Assembly: GCA_024639035.1 (NCBI GenBank)
Contig: JAHEJE010000061.1
Location: forward strand, 1 to 11,088
Direction of reading: 5' to 3'
Length of the DNA stretch: 11,088 bases
Origin: Alphaproteobacteria bacterium
GTDB lineage: Bacteria > Pseudomonadota > Alphaproteobacteria > Rhizobiales > Aestuariivirgaceae
Position numbers and translations under genes: made by a program. The notes beneath the pieces are model-generated. The model was not told where the DNA came from, ran no database searches, and saw nothing but the letters and a program-made list of their open reading frames with translations. Below are positions 1 through 6,930 of this stretch, piece after piece. Numbering within the stretch: position 1 is the first letter of the stretch; each line of letters begins with the position of its first letter.

Positions 1-1547
1 ATCTTGCCGGCCACGGCGAGCAGTCTCAGGCCCTGGTCTGCGAGGGCATCGCAGCGGGTTTCCCAGTGATGCCTGCTGTCGGCGTCGAACGGTACAGGCG
101 ATCCGGCATAGGTCTGGATTTGCGACAGATGATCGAAGACGGCTTCCGGGGCGCCCTTGACGGCCACAACATGACCCCGAGTGTTTCGATGCACTGTCGC
201 CATCATCTTCGTTCTTGTATCGAAGGCGTGCTCTGCGACTTCGGGAAGCTGCTCGAGAAGGTGCTTCCGGGTGAGGCCGCTGGCCCTGGCCGCTTCCAGC
301 AATGCGACTTCCATAGGGTCGCCGGTGGCATCGGCCTTGCCGTCGCCCAAGGAAGCATTGCTGCAAAGAACCATCGCCTGCAGCATTTCCGCCAGACCGT
401 CGACCTCACCGGGCGATAGGTCGCGGCCGTCAAGCCTGAAGGTCCCGGTCAGTCTGTCGAACAGGATTTCTCCGGCCTCGGTTGCGATGCGGCTGACGTG
501 CATGCGATTTTCAGTCAGCGTGCCGGTCTTGTCGGTCATGATGATCGTGGTTGCACCGAGTGTTTCGACCGCCGACAACCTTTCGATCAGCGCGTTGCGG
601 CGCGCCATTCGCAACATGCCGCGTGCAAGTGCGAGTGTGGCAACGATCGGCAAGCCCTCGGGTATTGCCGCAACCGCGAGGGCAACCGCCGTCTCAATCA
701 TCAATGTGATATTCTGTCCGACGTACATGCCAGCCGCGGCAACTGCTGCAGCAACGGCCAGCGTGACCCAAATCAGGTCGCGGCTCAGCCGCTCCAGCTG
801 ATGTTCGAGCGGCGAGCGCTCCGGTTCGCTCTGTGCGACCAGGTGGGTAATGCGGCCAAGTTCGGTATCCATCCCGGTCGCTACAACCAGGCCTTCGCCG
901 GTTCCGCGGGTGACGGAGCAGCCCTTGTACAGCATCGAGGTTCGCTCAGCCAATGCGGTGGCTGCTGCTACGCCGTCGGGCGATTTCGCCACCGGCAGCG
1001 ATTCACCGGTCAGAGCGGATTCATCGCACGACAGATTTGCCGCGCTGGAGACCCGCATGTCGGCAGTGATGACATCGCCTGCATCGAGAACCACGATGTC
1101 GCCCGGCACCAGGTCGCCGGCGGGGATAACCGTCGTAGCGCCATCGCGGCGGACGCGGACCGAACTCACAGTCATCTGCCGCAGTGCCTCCATCGACCTG
1201 AGGGCGCGCAGTTCGGTGAAAAATCCGATCAATGTGTTGATCAGGAGGACCGCGACAATCGCAATGAACTCAGCCCACTCGCCCAGGCTGACAGCAAGCA
1301 TCGCCGCGGCGGCGAGCAGGTACACAACCGGGCTGCGGAACTGGTCGATCAGGATTTTCAGGATTCCCGCAGGTTGACGGTGACGCAAGACATTGCGGCC
1401 AAATTGCCTGCGCCGCTGCGCGACTTCGCGGCTGGCAAGGCCGCTCTCAGGCACAACTTTCAGCAGGGCTGCAAGCGTGTCCACAGGCAGCTCATGCGGG
1501 TTGTCCGGTGAACCATCGATCAATGCCATTTTGCGCGACCGTTGCAT
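1..1547 (-). CDS. P2-type cation-transporting ATPase, N-terminal part (C-terminus off window)
   Basis: This is an inner-membrane ion pump that uses ATP through a phospho-aspartate intermediate. The frame is open from the ATG at 1547 to the window edge, about 515 codons, against roughly 850-900 for the family. In order I see a cation-ATPase N-terminal domain (about residues 20-60, with the pattern GL..REV..RR..FGRN), a membrane hairpin at about 74-112, the actuator-domain TGES loop at 180-183, the membrane motif IPEGLP at 295-300, the phosphorylation motif DKTGTLT with Asp339, and KGAPE of the nucleotide-binding domain at 464-468. PEGLP is typical of P2 (Ca2+/Na+-type) pumps; MgtA-type and proton pumps differ there. 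The ion cannot be assigned because the later membrane helices are missing. The start is supported by AAGG 8 bases upstream; a second in-frame ATG lies six codons on. It is divergent from the transporter operon and probably unrelated to it. Confidence 0.93.
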   Translation of the reverse strand, partial: MQRSRKMALIDGSPDNPHELPVDTLAALLKVVPESGLASREVAQRRRQFGRNVLRHRQPAGILKILIDQFRSPVVYLLAAAAMLAVSLGEWAEFIAIVAVLLINTLIGFFTELRALRSMEALRQMTVSSVRVRRDGATTVIPAGDLVPGDIVVLDAGDVITADMRVSSAANLSCDESALTGESLPVAKSPDGVAAATALAERTSMLYKGCSVTRGTGEGLVVATGMDTELGRITHLVAQSEPERSPLEHQLERLSRDLIWVTLAVAAAVAAAGMYVGQNITLMIETAVALAVAAIPEGLPIVATLALARGMLRMARRNALIERLSAVETLGATTIIMTDKTGTLTENRMHVSRIATEAGEILFDRLTGTFRLDGRDLSPGEVDGLAEMLQAMVLCSNASLGDGKADATGDPMEVALLEAARASGLTRKHLLEQLPEVAEHAFDTRTKMMATVHRNTRGHVVAVKGAPEAVFDHLSQIQTYAGSPVPFDADSRHHWETRCDALADQGLRLLAVAGK

Positions 1548-1619
1548 GCAGCTAGCCTTGGGGACGATTGAGTTTCGACCCAAATTCTTCAAAATTCACT
1601 CCTCAAAGTACCGCAGCCA

Positions 1620-1648
1620 TTGACTCTTTGCAGTGTGAAAGTTCAAAT
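1620..1648 (+). promoter_or_regulatory. Candidate sigma-70-type promoter for the transporter operon
   Basis: TTGACT (1620-1625) matches the -35 consensus at five of six bases. A 17-base spacer separates it from TCAAAT (1643-1648), which matches the -10 consensus at four of six. It lies about 65 bases upstream of the binding-protein start in the divergent intergenic region 1548-1711 and would give a leader of roughly 55 bases. Alphaproteobacterial promoters are degenerate, so this is a candidate only. No operator or riboswitch is evident in this gap. Confidence 0.35.
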
Positions 1649-1711
1649 CAACCATCAAACTGATGCGGATCGAAGCTAACGGGCGAGAAATGCCCTTGGG
1701 AGGAGAGTGAA

Positions 1712-2896
1712 ATGAAGAAATTACTTTTGTCGACGGTTGCGGCCACTGTGCTGATGAGCGGCGTTGCGGCGGCTGAGGATGTCAAGATCGGGGTGATCCT
1801 CGGGTTTACCGGACCGATCGAAAGCCTGACGCCGGCCATGGCGGCAAGTGCGGAAATGGCGATGAAGGAAGTCTCCGACAGCGGCAAGCTGCTGGGGGGC
1901 TCAACGGTTACACCGGTGCGCGGCGATTCCACGTGCGTCGATTCCGCTGCAGCAACGGCGGCCGCGGAACGTCTGGTGACTTCCGATAAGGTCAGCGCCA
2001 TCATGGGCGCCGATTGTTCGGGCGTTACCGGGGCGATCCTGCAGAACGTGGCCCGGGCCAACGGCATCGTGATGATATCGCCGTCGGCGACCTCGCCGGC
2101 GCTTTCCGATGCCGAGGATGACGGCCTGTTCTTCCGCACCGCGCCGTCCGATGCCCGCCAGGGCCAGGTGCTGGCGGAAATCCTGAAGGAAAAGGGCGTC
2201 AAGTCGGCAGCCCTGACCTTCACCAACAACGACTATGGCAAGGGCCTTGCGGAGAGCATCAAGTCGAACTTTGAATCGATGGGCGGCAAGATCACGATCT
2301 CGGCGGCTCACGAGGACGGCAAGGGCGACTATTCGGCTGAAGTGGGCGCACTGGCCCAGGCCGGCGGCGAGGTTCTGGTGGTTGCCGGCTATCTCGACCA
2401 GGGCGGCAAGGGCGTGATCCAGGCGGCCCTCGATACCGGGGCTTTCGATACCTTTGCGCTGCCGGACGGCATGATCGGCGACAGCCTGCCGATTGCCATC
2501 GGTGACGGCCTGAACGGGTCTTACGGGACGGTGCCGGGCACCGACAGCTTGGGCGCTGACATATTTAAGGACATGGCTGAAAAGGCCGGCATCAAGGCCG
2601 ATGCATTTTCGGCGGAGTCCTATGATGCCGCGGCCCTGCTGTTGCTGGCCATGCAGGCGGCAAAGTCGTCCAAGAGCGCCGACCTGAAGGGCAAGGTGAT
2701 GGACGTCGCGAACGCTCCGGGCGAGCAGATCCTGCCGGGAGAGCTCGCCAAGGCGCTTGAAATCATCGCCGGCGGCGGTGAAGTCGACTATGTCGGTGCG
2801 ACGGCGGTGGAATTGATCGGCGGCGGCGAAAGCGCCGGCAATTACCGAGAAATCCTGGTCGACAACCAGAAGAACACCACGGCCAAGTATCGTTGA
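1712..2896 (+). CDS. Periplasmic substrate-binding protein, branched-chain amino acid (HAAT) ABC transporter
   Basis: This is the periplasmic receptor that captures the solute and delivers it to the Liv-type permease encoded downstream. It has 394 residues with a clear Sec signal peptide (MKKLLLST, hydrophobic core, then GVAAA before EDVKIGV; likely cleavage after Ala21). The mature protein opens with KIGVILGFTGP, the usual start of type 1 (LivJ/LivK, PF13458-like) binding proteins. Cys75 and Cys102 lie where LivJ-like proteins form a disulfide. The segment ISPSATSPALSD (122-133) matches the ligand-contacting Ser/Thr loop, and FFRTAPSDARQG (140-151) follows as expected. The start is secure: GGGAGGAGAG sits just upstream. 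Specificity cannot be read from the sequence; members bind leucine-type amino acids, amides, urea or aromatic acids. A strong stem-loop follows the stop codon. Confidence 0.93.
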   Translation: MKKLLLSTVAATVLMSGVAAAEDVKIGVILGFTGPIESLTPAMAASAEMAMKEVSDSGKLLGGSTVTPVRGDSTCVDSAAATAAAERLVTSDKVSAIMGADCSGVTGAILQNVARANGIVMISPSATSPALSDAEDDGLFFRTAPSDARQGQVLAEILKEKGVKSAALTFTNNDYGKGLAESIKSNFESMGGKITISAAHEDGKGDYSAEVGALAQAGGEVLVVAGYLDQGGKGVIQAALDTGAFDTFALPDGMIGDSLPIAIGDGLNGSYGTVPGTDSLGADIFKDMAEKAGIKADAFSAESYDAAALLLLAMQAAKSSKSADLKGKVMDVANAPGEQILPGELAKALEIIAGGGEVDYVGATAVELIGGGESAGNYREILVDNQKNTTAKYR

Positions 2897-2912
2897 TCGG
2901 GTAAATCAAGCA

Positions 2913-2946
2913 GCGGATTGCCCGGACATGTTTCCGGGCAATTCGC
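2913..2946 (+). promoter_or_regulatory. Intercistronic stem-loop between the binding-protein and ATPase genes
   Basis: The left arm GCGGATTGCCCGGA (2913-2926) pairs with the right arm TCCGGGCAATTCGC (2933-2946) over 14 base pairs including one G-U, closing a 6-base loop CATGTT. It starts 16 bases after the stop codon of the binding-protein gene and ends 15 bases before the proposed LivG start. No U-run follows, so it does not look like a strong intrinsic terminator. The position suggests a 3' barrier to exonuclease, or a partial attenuator, that keeps binding-protein mRNA in excess over permease mRNA, as in other ABC importer operons. The function is inferred; the structure is read directly. 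Confidence 0.7.
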
Positions 2947-2961
2947 GCATCTGGCGGCGGG

Positions 2962-3768
2962 GTGCGCGGGGCATTTGCTTTGATTGTCGTTGAACATCTC
3001 CACAAGCATTTTGGCGGCATCCGTGCGGTGGACGACGCCTCGCTGACCATTGCCACCGGATCGATCACCGGGCTGATCGGCCCGAACGGGGCCGGCAAGA
3101 CCACTCTGTTCAATGTTGTCGCCGGACTTTACAAGCCGACGTCGGGGCGGGTGCTTCTCGACGGCGTCGACATCACCGGGCTGTCGCCGCATGAGCTGTT
3201 CGCCAAGGGCATGCTGCGCACCTTCCAGATCGCCCATGAATTCTCAACGCTTACAGTGCGCGAAAACCTGATGATGGTGCCGGGCGGACAGGCCGGTGAG
3301 AGTCTGGTCCAGGCGTGGACCAATCCTGCAAAGGTGCAGCGTCAGGAAGAGGCGATCCGGGCCAAGGCCGACGAGGTGATCGAATTCCTGGAAATCCCGC
3401 ATGTCGCCAATGAGTTCGCCGGCAACCTGTCCGGCGGCCAGAAGAAGCTGCTGGAACTGGGCCGCACGATGATGGTCGATGCCAAGATCGTGTTCCTCGA
3501 CGAGGTGGGTGCCGGCGTCAACCGGACGCTGCTGCGCACCATCGGCGACGCCATTCTCAAGCTCAACCGCGAGCGCGGATACACCTTCTGCATGATCGAG
3601 CACGACATGGACTTCATCTCGCGGCTCTGCGATCCGGTCATCTGCATGGCCGAAGGCACGGTTCTGGCCGAGGGCACCGCTGAAGAGGTCAAGGGCAACG
3701 AAGAGGTGATCGAAGCCTATCTGGGCACCGGGCTGAAGAACAAGACGGAGCAGGAGGCAGCACCGTGA
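2962..3768 (+). CDS. livG: ABC transporter ATP-binding protein, LivG type
   Basis: This is one of two cytoplasmic ATPases that power the Liv-type importer. Numbered from GTG 2962 (268 residues), it has Walker A GPNGAGKTT (40-48), a Q-loop glutamine at about 89 (RTFQIAHEF), signature LSGGQ (156-160), Walker B IVFLDE (176-181, catalytic Glu181) and H-loop His214 (IEHDMDFI). The N-terminal KHFGGIRAV and C-terminal EAYLG are typical of LivG. The residue after the Walker B Glu is Val rather than the usual Pro or Ala (DEVGAGV). The start is uncertain. The TTG at 2980 would give MIVVEHLHKHFGG, closer to the usual family N-terminus, with GGGG 8 bases upstream; the GTG at 2962 follows GGCGGCGGG. The gene ends in a GTGA overlap with livF, implying coupled translation. 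The symbol reflects family, not proven leucine transport. Confidence 0.93.
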   Translation: MRGAFALIVVEHLHKHFGGIRAVDDASLTIATGSITGLIGPNGAGKTTLFNVVAGLYKPTSGRVLLDGVDITGLSPHELFAKGMLRTFQIAHEFSTLTVRENLMMVPGGQAGESLVQAWTNPAKVQRQEEAIRAKADEVIEFLEIPHVANEFAGNLSGGQKKLLELGRTMMVDAKIVFLDEVGAGVNRTLLRTIGDAILKLNRERGYTFCMIEHDMDFISRLCDPVICMAEGTVLAEGTAEEVKGNEEVIEAYLGTGLKNKTEQEAAP

Positions 3769-4469
3769 GTTTCCTGGTGGGGGAGAACATGACCGGCGGC
3801 TATGGCGGGGCCGACATCATCCAGGACTGCACCATCGGTGTGGACCGGGGCGAAATCGCCGTGGTCGTCGGCCCGAACGGCGCCGGCAAATCGACGGCAA
3901 TGAAGGCGGTGTTCGGCATGCTCAATCTGCGCGAGGGCCGGGTGTCGATGGATGGCGAGGACATCACCGCTCTGTCGCCGCAGGCCAGGGTCAGGTTGGG
4001 CATGGGCTTCGTGCCGCAGACACGGAACGTCTTCACCACCATGACGGTGGAGGAAAACCTGGAAATGGGGGCATTCATCCGCGAAGACGACATCAGCAAG
4101 ACCATGGCGAAGGTGTTCGATCTGTTTCCTGTCCTGGAGGAAAAGCGGGCGCAGCCGGCCGGCGAACTGTCGGGCGGCCAGCGCCAGCAGGTGGCGGTGG
4201 GCCGAGCCTTGATGACCCGACCGAAGGTGCTGATGCTGGATGAGCCGACGGCCGGTGTTTCGCCGATCGTGATGGATGAGTTGTTCGACCGGATCATCGA
4301 GATTGCCCGCACCGGCATTGCCATCCTGATGGTCGAACAAAACGCCAAGCAGGCGCTCAATATTGCCGACAAGGGCTACGTTCTGGTGCAGGGCGGCAAC
4401 CGGTATACCGATACCGGCCAGGCCCTGCTGAACGACCCGGAAGTCCGCAAGGCGTTTCTGGGGGGATGA
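3765..4469 (+). CDS. livF: ABC transporter ATP-binding protein, LivF type
   Basis: This is the second ATPase of the importer and should pair with LivG under the LivH/LivM membrane pair. It has 234 residues, the usual LivF length. Motifs are Walker A GPNGAGKS (36-43), Q-loop FVPQTRNVF (82-90), signature LSGGQRQQ (135-142) and Walker B VLMLDEPTAG (155-164). The H-loop position reads VEQNAKQAL with Gln192 instead of His, which is normal for LivF, so it is not a defect. The C-terminal DPEVRKAFLGG is also a LivF hallmark. The GTG start at 3765 overlaps the livG stop (GTGA) and is preceded by CAGGAGGCAG at good spacing. Product confidence is high; the transported solute is unknown. Confidence 0.95.
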   Translation: MSFLVGENMTGGYGGADIIQDCTIGVDRGEIAVVVGPNGAGKSTAMKAVFGMLNLREGRVSMDGEDITALSPQARVRLGMGFVPQTRNVFTTMTVEENLEMGAFIREDDISKTMAKVFDLFPVLEEKRAQPAGELSGGQRQQVAVGRALMTRPKVLMLDEPTAGVSPIVMDELFDRIIEIARTGIAILMVEQNAKQALNIADKGYVLVQGGNRYTDTGQALLNDPEVRKAFLGG

Positions 4470-4475
4470 TCCGGC

Positions 4476-5489
4476 ATGACTGATATCTTCAACGTACTCG
4501 CGCTGATCACGAACTTCATCGTCATTCCGGGGCTGGCCTACGGGTCGCAACTGGCGCTCGGTGCGCTGGGGGTCACCCTGATTTACGGCATTCTGCGGTT
4601 CTCCAACTTCGCGCATGGCGAGCTGATGGCATTCGGCACAATGGTGGTGATCCTGTTCACCTGGGTGTTGCAGGCCCGCGGTATCGGCATCGGGCCATTG
4701 CCGACGGCGCTGATCGCGCTGCCGGTCGGCATTCTTGCAGCGGTCTGTCTGGTGCTGGTGACAGACCGGCTGATCTACCGGTTCTACCGCAGCAAGAAGT
4801 CGCCTCCGGTGATCTATCTTGTCGGTTCGCTGGCGGTGATGTTCTTCTACAACGGTCTGATCCGGTTCATTATCGGCCCCAACGATCAGCGCGTGACCGA
4901 TGGTGAGCGGTTTATCTTCACGGCGCGTGAGTTCAAGGCCTGGTCGGGCCTTACCGAAGGCATTGCGTTTCGCACCACACAGGGTCTGACGGTTGTGGTA
5001 ACGCTGATCAGCGTTACGGCACTGTTCTGGTTTCTCAACAAAACCAAGACCGGCAAATCGATGCGGGCCTATTCGGACAACGAGGACCTGGCGCTGCTGT
5101 CGGGCGTCAATCCGGAGCGGGTGGTGCTGATTGCCTGGATGCTGGCGGCCGGACTGGCCACCATCGCCGGCACGATGTACGGGCTCGACAAGACCTTCAA
5201 GCCGTTCATATACCTGCAACTTCTGCTGCCGATCTTCGCCTCGGCCATCGTCGGCGGGCTCGGCAGCCCGATTGGCGCCGTGGTCGGCGGTTTCGTTATC
5301 GCGTTCTCCGAGATCGCCATCACGTTTGCCTATCGCAAGGTGCTGGCCTATCTGGGGCCGGAGGGCTGGGCGCCGGACGGTCTGGTTCAGTTATTGTCGA
5401 CCGACTACAAGTTCGCCGTGTCCTTCGTCATCCTGGTGATCGTGCTGCTTGTCAGACCGACGGGGATCTTCAGGGGGCAGACGATATGA
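4476..5489 (+). CDS. livH: Branched-chain amino acid-type ABC permease, LivH type
   Basis: This is one half of the membrane channel of the importer. It has 337 residues and is strongly hydrophobic, with about eight or nine likely membrane segments (roughly 14-40, 50-66, 76-96, 112-133, 168-187, 215-235, 250-283, 312-327). The motif GVTLIYGILRFSNFAHGE (32-49) is diagnostic for LivH. The cytoplasmic coupling loop GKSMRAYSDNEDLALLSG (193-210) contacts the ATPases, and ASAIVGGLGSPIGAVVGG (255-272) is the conserved helix near the C-terminus, followed by VRPTGIFRG. The ATG at 4476 lies 6 bases after the livF stop with GGGGGATGA upstream. The stop overlaps the next start (ATGA), so LivH and LivM are probably made in equal amounts. 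Confidence 0.94.
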   Translation: MTDIFNVLALITNFIVIPGLAYGSQLALGALGVTLIYGILRFSNFAHGELMAFGTMVVILFTWVLQARGIGIGPLPTALIALPVGILAAVCLVLVTDRLIYRFYRSKKSPPVIYLVGSLAVMFFYNGLIRFIIGPNDQRVTDGERFIFTAREFKAWSGLTEGIAFRTTQGLTVVVTLISVTALFWFLNKTKTGKSMRAYSDNEDLALLSGVNPERVVLIAWMLAAGLATIAGTMYGLDKTFKPFIYLQLLLPIFASAIVGGLGSPIGAVVGGFVIAFSEIAITFAYRKVLAYLGPEGWAPDGLVQLLSTDYKFAVSFVILVIVLLVRPTGIFRGQTI

Positions 5490-6793
5490 CCGGCGCAGTG
5501 CGGAATTGCACGTTGTTTGCGGTGATGGCGGTTTTGCTGGCGATTGTCGGCGTGGTGCAGAGCTGGTCGCTCAGCCTGGCCATTCTGAATTTGTGCCTGA
5601 TATCGGCGATCATGTCGCTGGGGGTCAACATCCAGTGGGGATATGCCGGCCTGCTCAACGTCGGAGTGATGGGCTTTGCCGCATTGGGGGGCCTCGCCGG
5701 GGTGCTCGTTGCATCCGCGCCGGTGCCGGCGGCCTGGTCGGCGGGCGGTGCCGGTATCGCGGTCGCGGCGATGATCGCGGCGGCGACCGTGGCGGCAATC
5801 ACCTGGTGCTACTTCAAGATTGACCGGCGTTTCCGCGCTCTGGCGGTCACCGCGGTGGCAATTGCCGGGTACTTTCTGGTGCGATCTTTCTTCGACCCGG
5901 CGGTGGCGGCCATCGAGGCGGTCGACCCGGCGGCAACAGGAAACCTGGGCGGTCTTGGCCTGCCGATCATCCTGTCGTGGGCGGTCGGCGGGGCGTTTGC
6001 GGCCGGTGCCGCCTGGGCCGTCGGCAAGGTGGCGCTCGGGTTGCGCTCGGACTATCTGGCGATCGCCACACTCGGCATCTCGGAAATCATCATCGCCATG
6101 CTTAAGAACGAGGACTGGCTGACCCGCGGGGTCAAGAACGTGTCCGGTCTGCCGCGCCCGGTGCCTTACGAGGTGGACATTCAGCAATCGGCGTTCTTCA
6201 TCCGGCTGGCGGATGACCTGGGCCTGACGATCATCGACATGTCGTCCATCGTCGTCAAACTCAGCTATGCGGCCTTGTTCACCATCGTGTTGCTGTTCAT
6301 TCTCTATCTGTCGGAAAAGGCGCTCAAGTCGCCGTGGGGGCGGATGATGCGGGCCATACGCGACAACGAGGTTGCTGCCGAAGCCATGGGCAAGGATGTT
6401 ACCGGCCGCCACCTGCAGGTGTTCATCCTGGGTTCGGCGGTGGTCGGTGTCGCCGGGGCCATGCTGACGACGCTCGACGGCCAGTTCACGCCGGGTTCTT
6501 ATCAGCCATTGCGGTTCACGTTTCTGATCTGGGCGATGGTGATCATCGGCGGGTCGGGTAACAACTGGGGCGCGGTTCTCGGCGGATTCGTCGTCTGGTT
6601 CTTCTGGATCGAGGCCGAGCCGATGGGTCTGTGGTTCATGGACCTGATCACATCGGGCATGGATGAGGACAACGCGCTGCGCATTCATCTGATCGAGAGC
6701 GCAGCCCACATCCGGCTGATGGCGATGGGGGCGATCATGGCCCTGGTGCTGCGTTTCGCGCCACGCGGACTGATCCCTGAGAATAAACGTTAG
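5486..6793 (+). CDS. livM: Branched-chain amino acid-type ABC permease, LivM type
   Basis: This is the second membrane subunit of the importer, 435 residues and the last gene of the operon. LivM marks are SLGVNIQWGYAGLLNVG (44-60), RSDYLAIATLGISEII (187-202), the ATPase-coupling loop SPWGRMMRAIRDNEVAAEAM (282-301), IIGGSGNNWGAVLGG (353-367) and a C-terminal RFAPRGLIPE (423-432). Compared with short LivM proteins of about 320-350 residues, it carries extra hydrophobic sequence at about 76-180, probably two or three added helices, and an acidic loop around 391-396 (MDEDNA). The ATG overlaps the livH stop and is preceded by AGGGGGCAG. No gene follows on this strand; the next gene is convergent. 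Confidence 0.94.
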   Translation: MTGAVRNCTLFAVMAVLLAIVGVVQSWSLSLAILNLCLISAIMSLGVNIQWGYAGLLNVGVMGFAALGGLAGVLVASAPVPAAWSAGGAGIAVAAMIAAATVAAITWCYFKIDRRFRALAVTAVAIAGYFLVRSFFDPAVAAIEAVDPAATGNLGGLGLPIILSWAVGGAFAAGAAWAVGKVALGLRSDYLAIATLGISEIIIAMLKNEDWLTRGVKNVSGLPRPVPYEVDIQQSAFFIRLADDLGLTIIDMSSIVVKLSYAALFTIVLLFILYLSEKALKSPWGRMMRAIRDNEVAAEAMGKDVTGRHLQVFILGSAVVGVAGAMLTTLDGQFTPGSYQPLRFTFLIWAMVIIGGSGNNWGAVLGGFVVWFFWIEAEPMGLWFMDLITSGMDEDNALRIHLIESAAHIRLMAMGAIMALVLRFAPRGLIPENKR

Positions 6794-6883
6794 AAGGGCA
6801 GGGTTCCGCGTCGGGTTTCTTGGTGGCGATGCTTCGGCAATCGCGCGTTATACCGGGCTCCAGGAATGAGGAACCGCTATCAA

Positions 6884-6928
6884 CCCCCTCCCTAACCCTC
6901 CCCCTTTCTGGGGGAGGGGATGGGGTGG
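6884..6928. terminator. GC-rich hairpin / G-quadruplex element between convergent genes
   Basis: CCCTCCCCC (6896-6904) pairs perfectly with GGGGGAGGG (6910-6918) around the loop TTTCT, and flanking C and G tracts (6884-6892 and 6922-6928) can extend the stem imperfectly. It lies 90 bases past the livM stop and just past the acs stop, so it could end or protect both convergent transcripts. Neither strand shows a clear U-run, so intrinsic termination is not certain. On the acs strand the tracts G5-A-G3-TTA-G3-A-G5 (6904 down to 6884) also fit the four-tract G-quadruplex rule. It may be a dispersed intergenic element. Bases 6794-6883 hold nothing else I can identify. Confidence 0.45.
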
Positions 6929-6930
6929 TG

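Noticed and set aside
498..1511. A 337-codon open frame on the plus strand opposite the cation ATPase
   Set aside because: Its translation is low-complexity and rich in Arg, Gln and His, with no recognisable motif, whereas the minus strand encodes a continuous P-type ATPase with all expected motifs. It is a GC-rich antisense shadow.
1681..1695. Small inverted repeat GGGC/GCCC in the leader of the binding-protein gene
   Set aside because: Only four base pairs around a seven-base loop. This is too weak to call as a regulatory structure, and no riboswitch core is visible.
4320..4350. Missing H-loop histidine in LivF (Gln192)
   Set aside because: Glutamine at this place (VEQN) is the normal state of the LivF family, so it is not a sign of a degenerate ATPase.
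3717..5219. A 500-codon open frame on the minus strand spanning livF and livH
   Set aside because: It crosses two well-supported genes, is dominated by His, Gln, Arg and Asp, and has no domain or membrane pattern. Codon bias of the real genes keeps the opposite frame open.
5405..6709. A 434-codon open frame on the minus strand opposite livM
   Set aside because: Its composition is that of an antisense shadow (Arg/His/Asp-rich, no motif), and livM on the plus strand is unambiguous.
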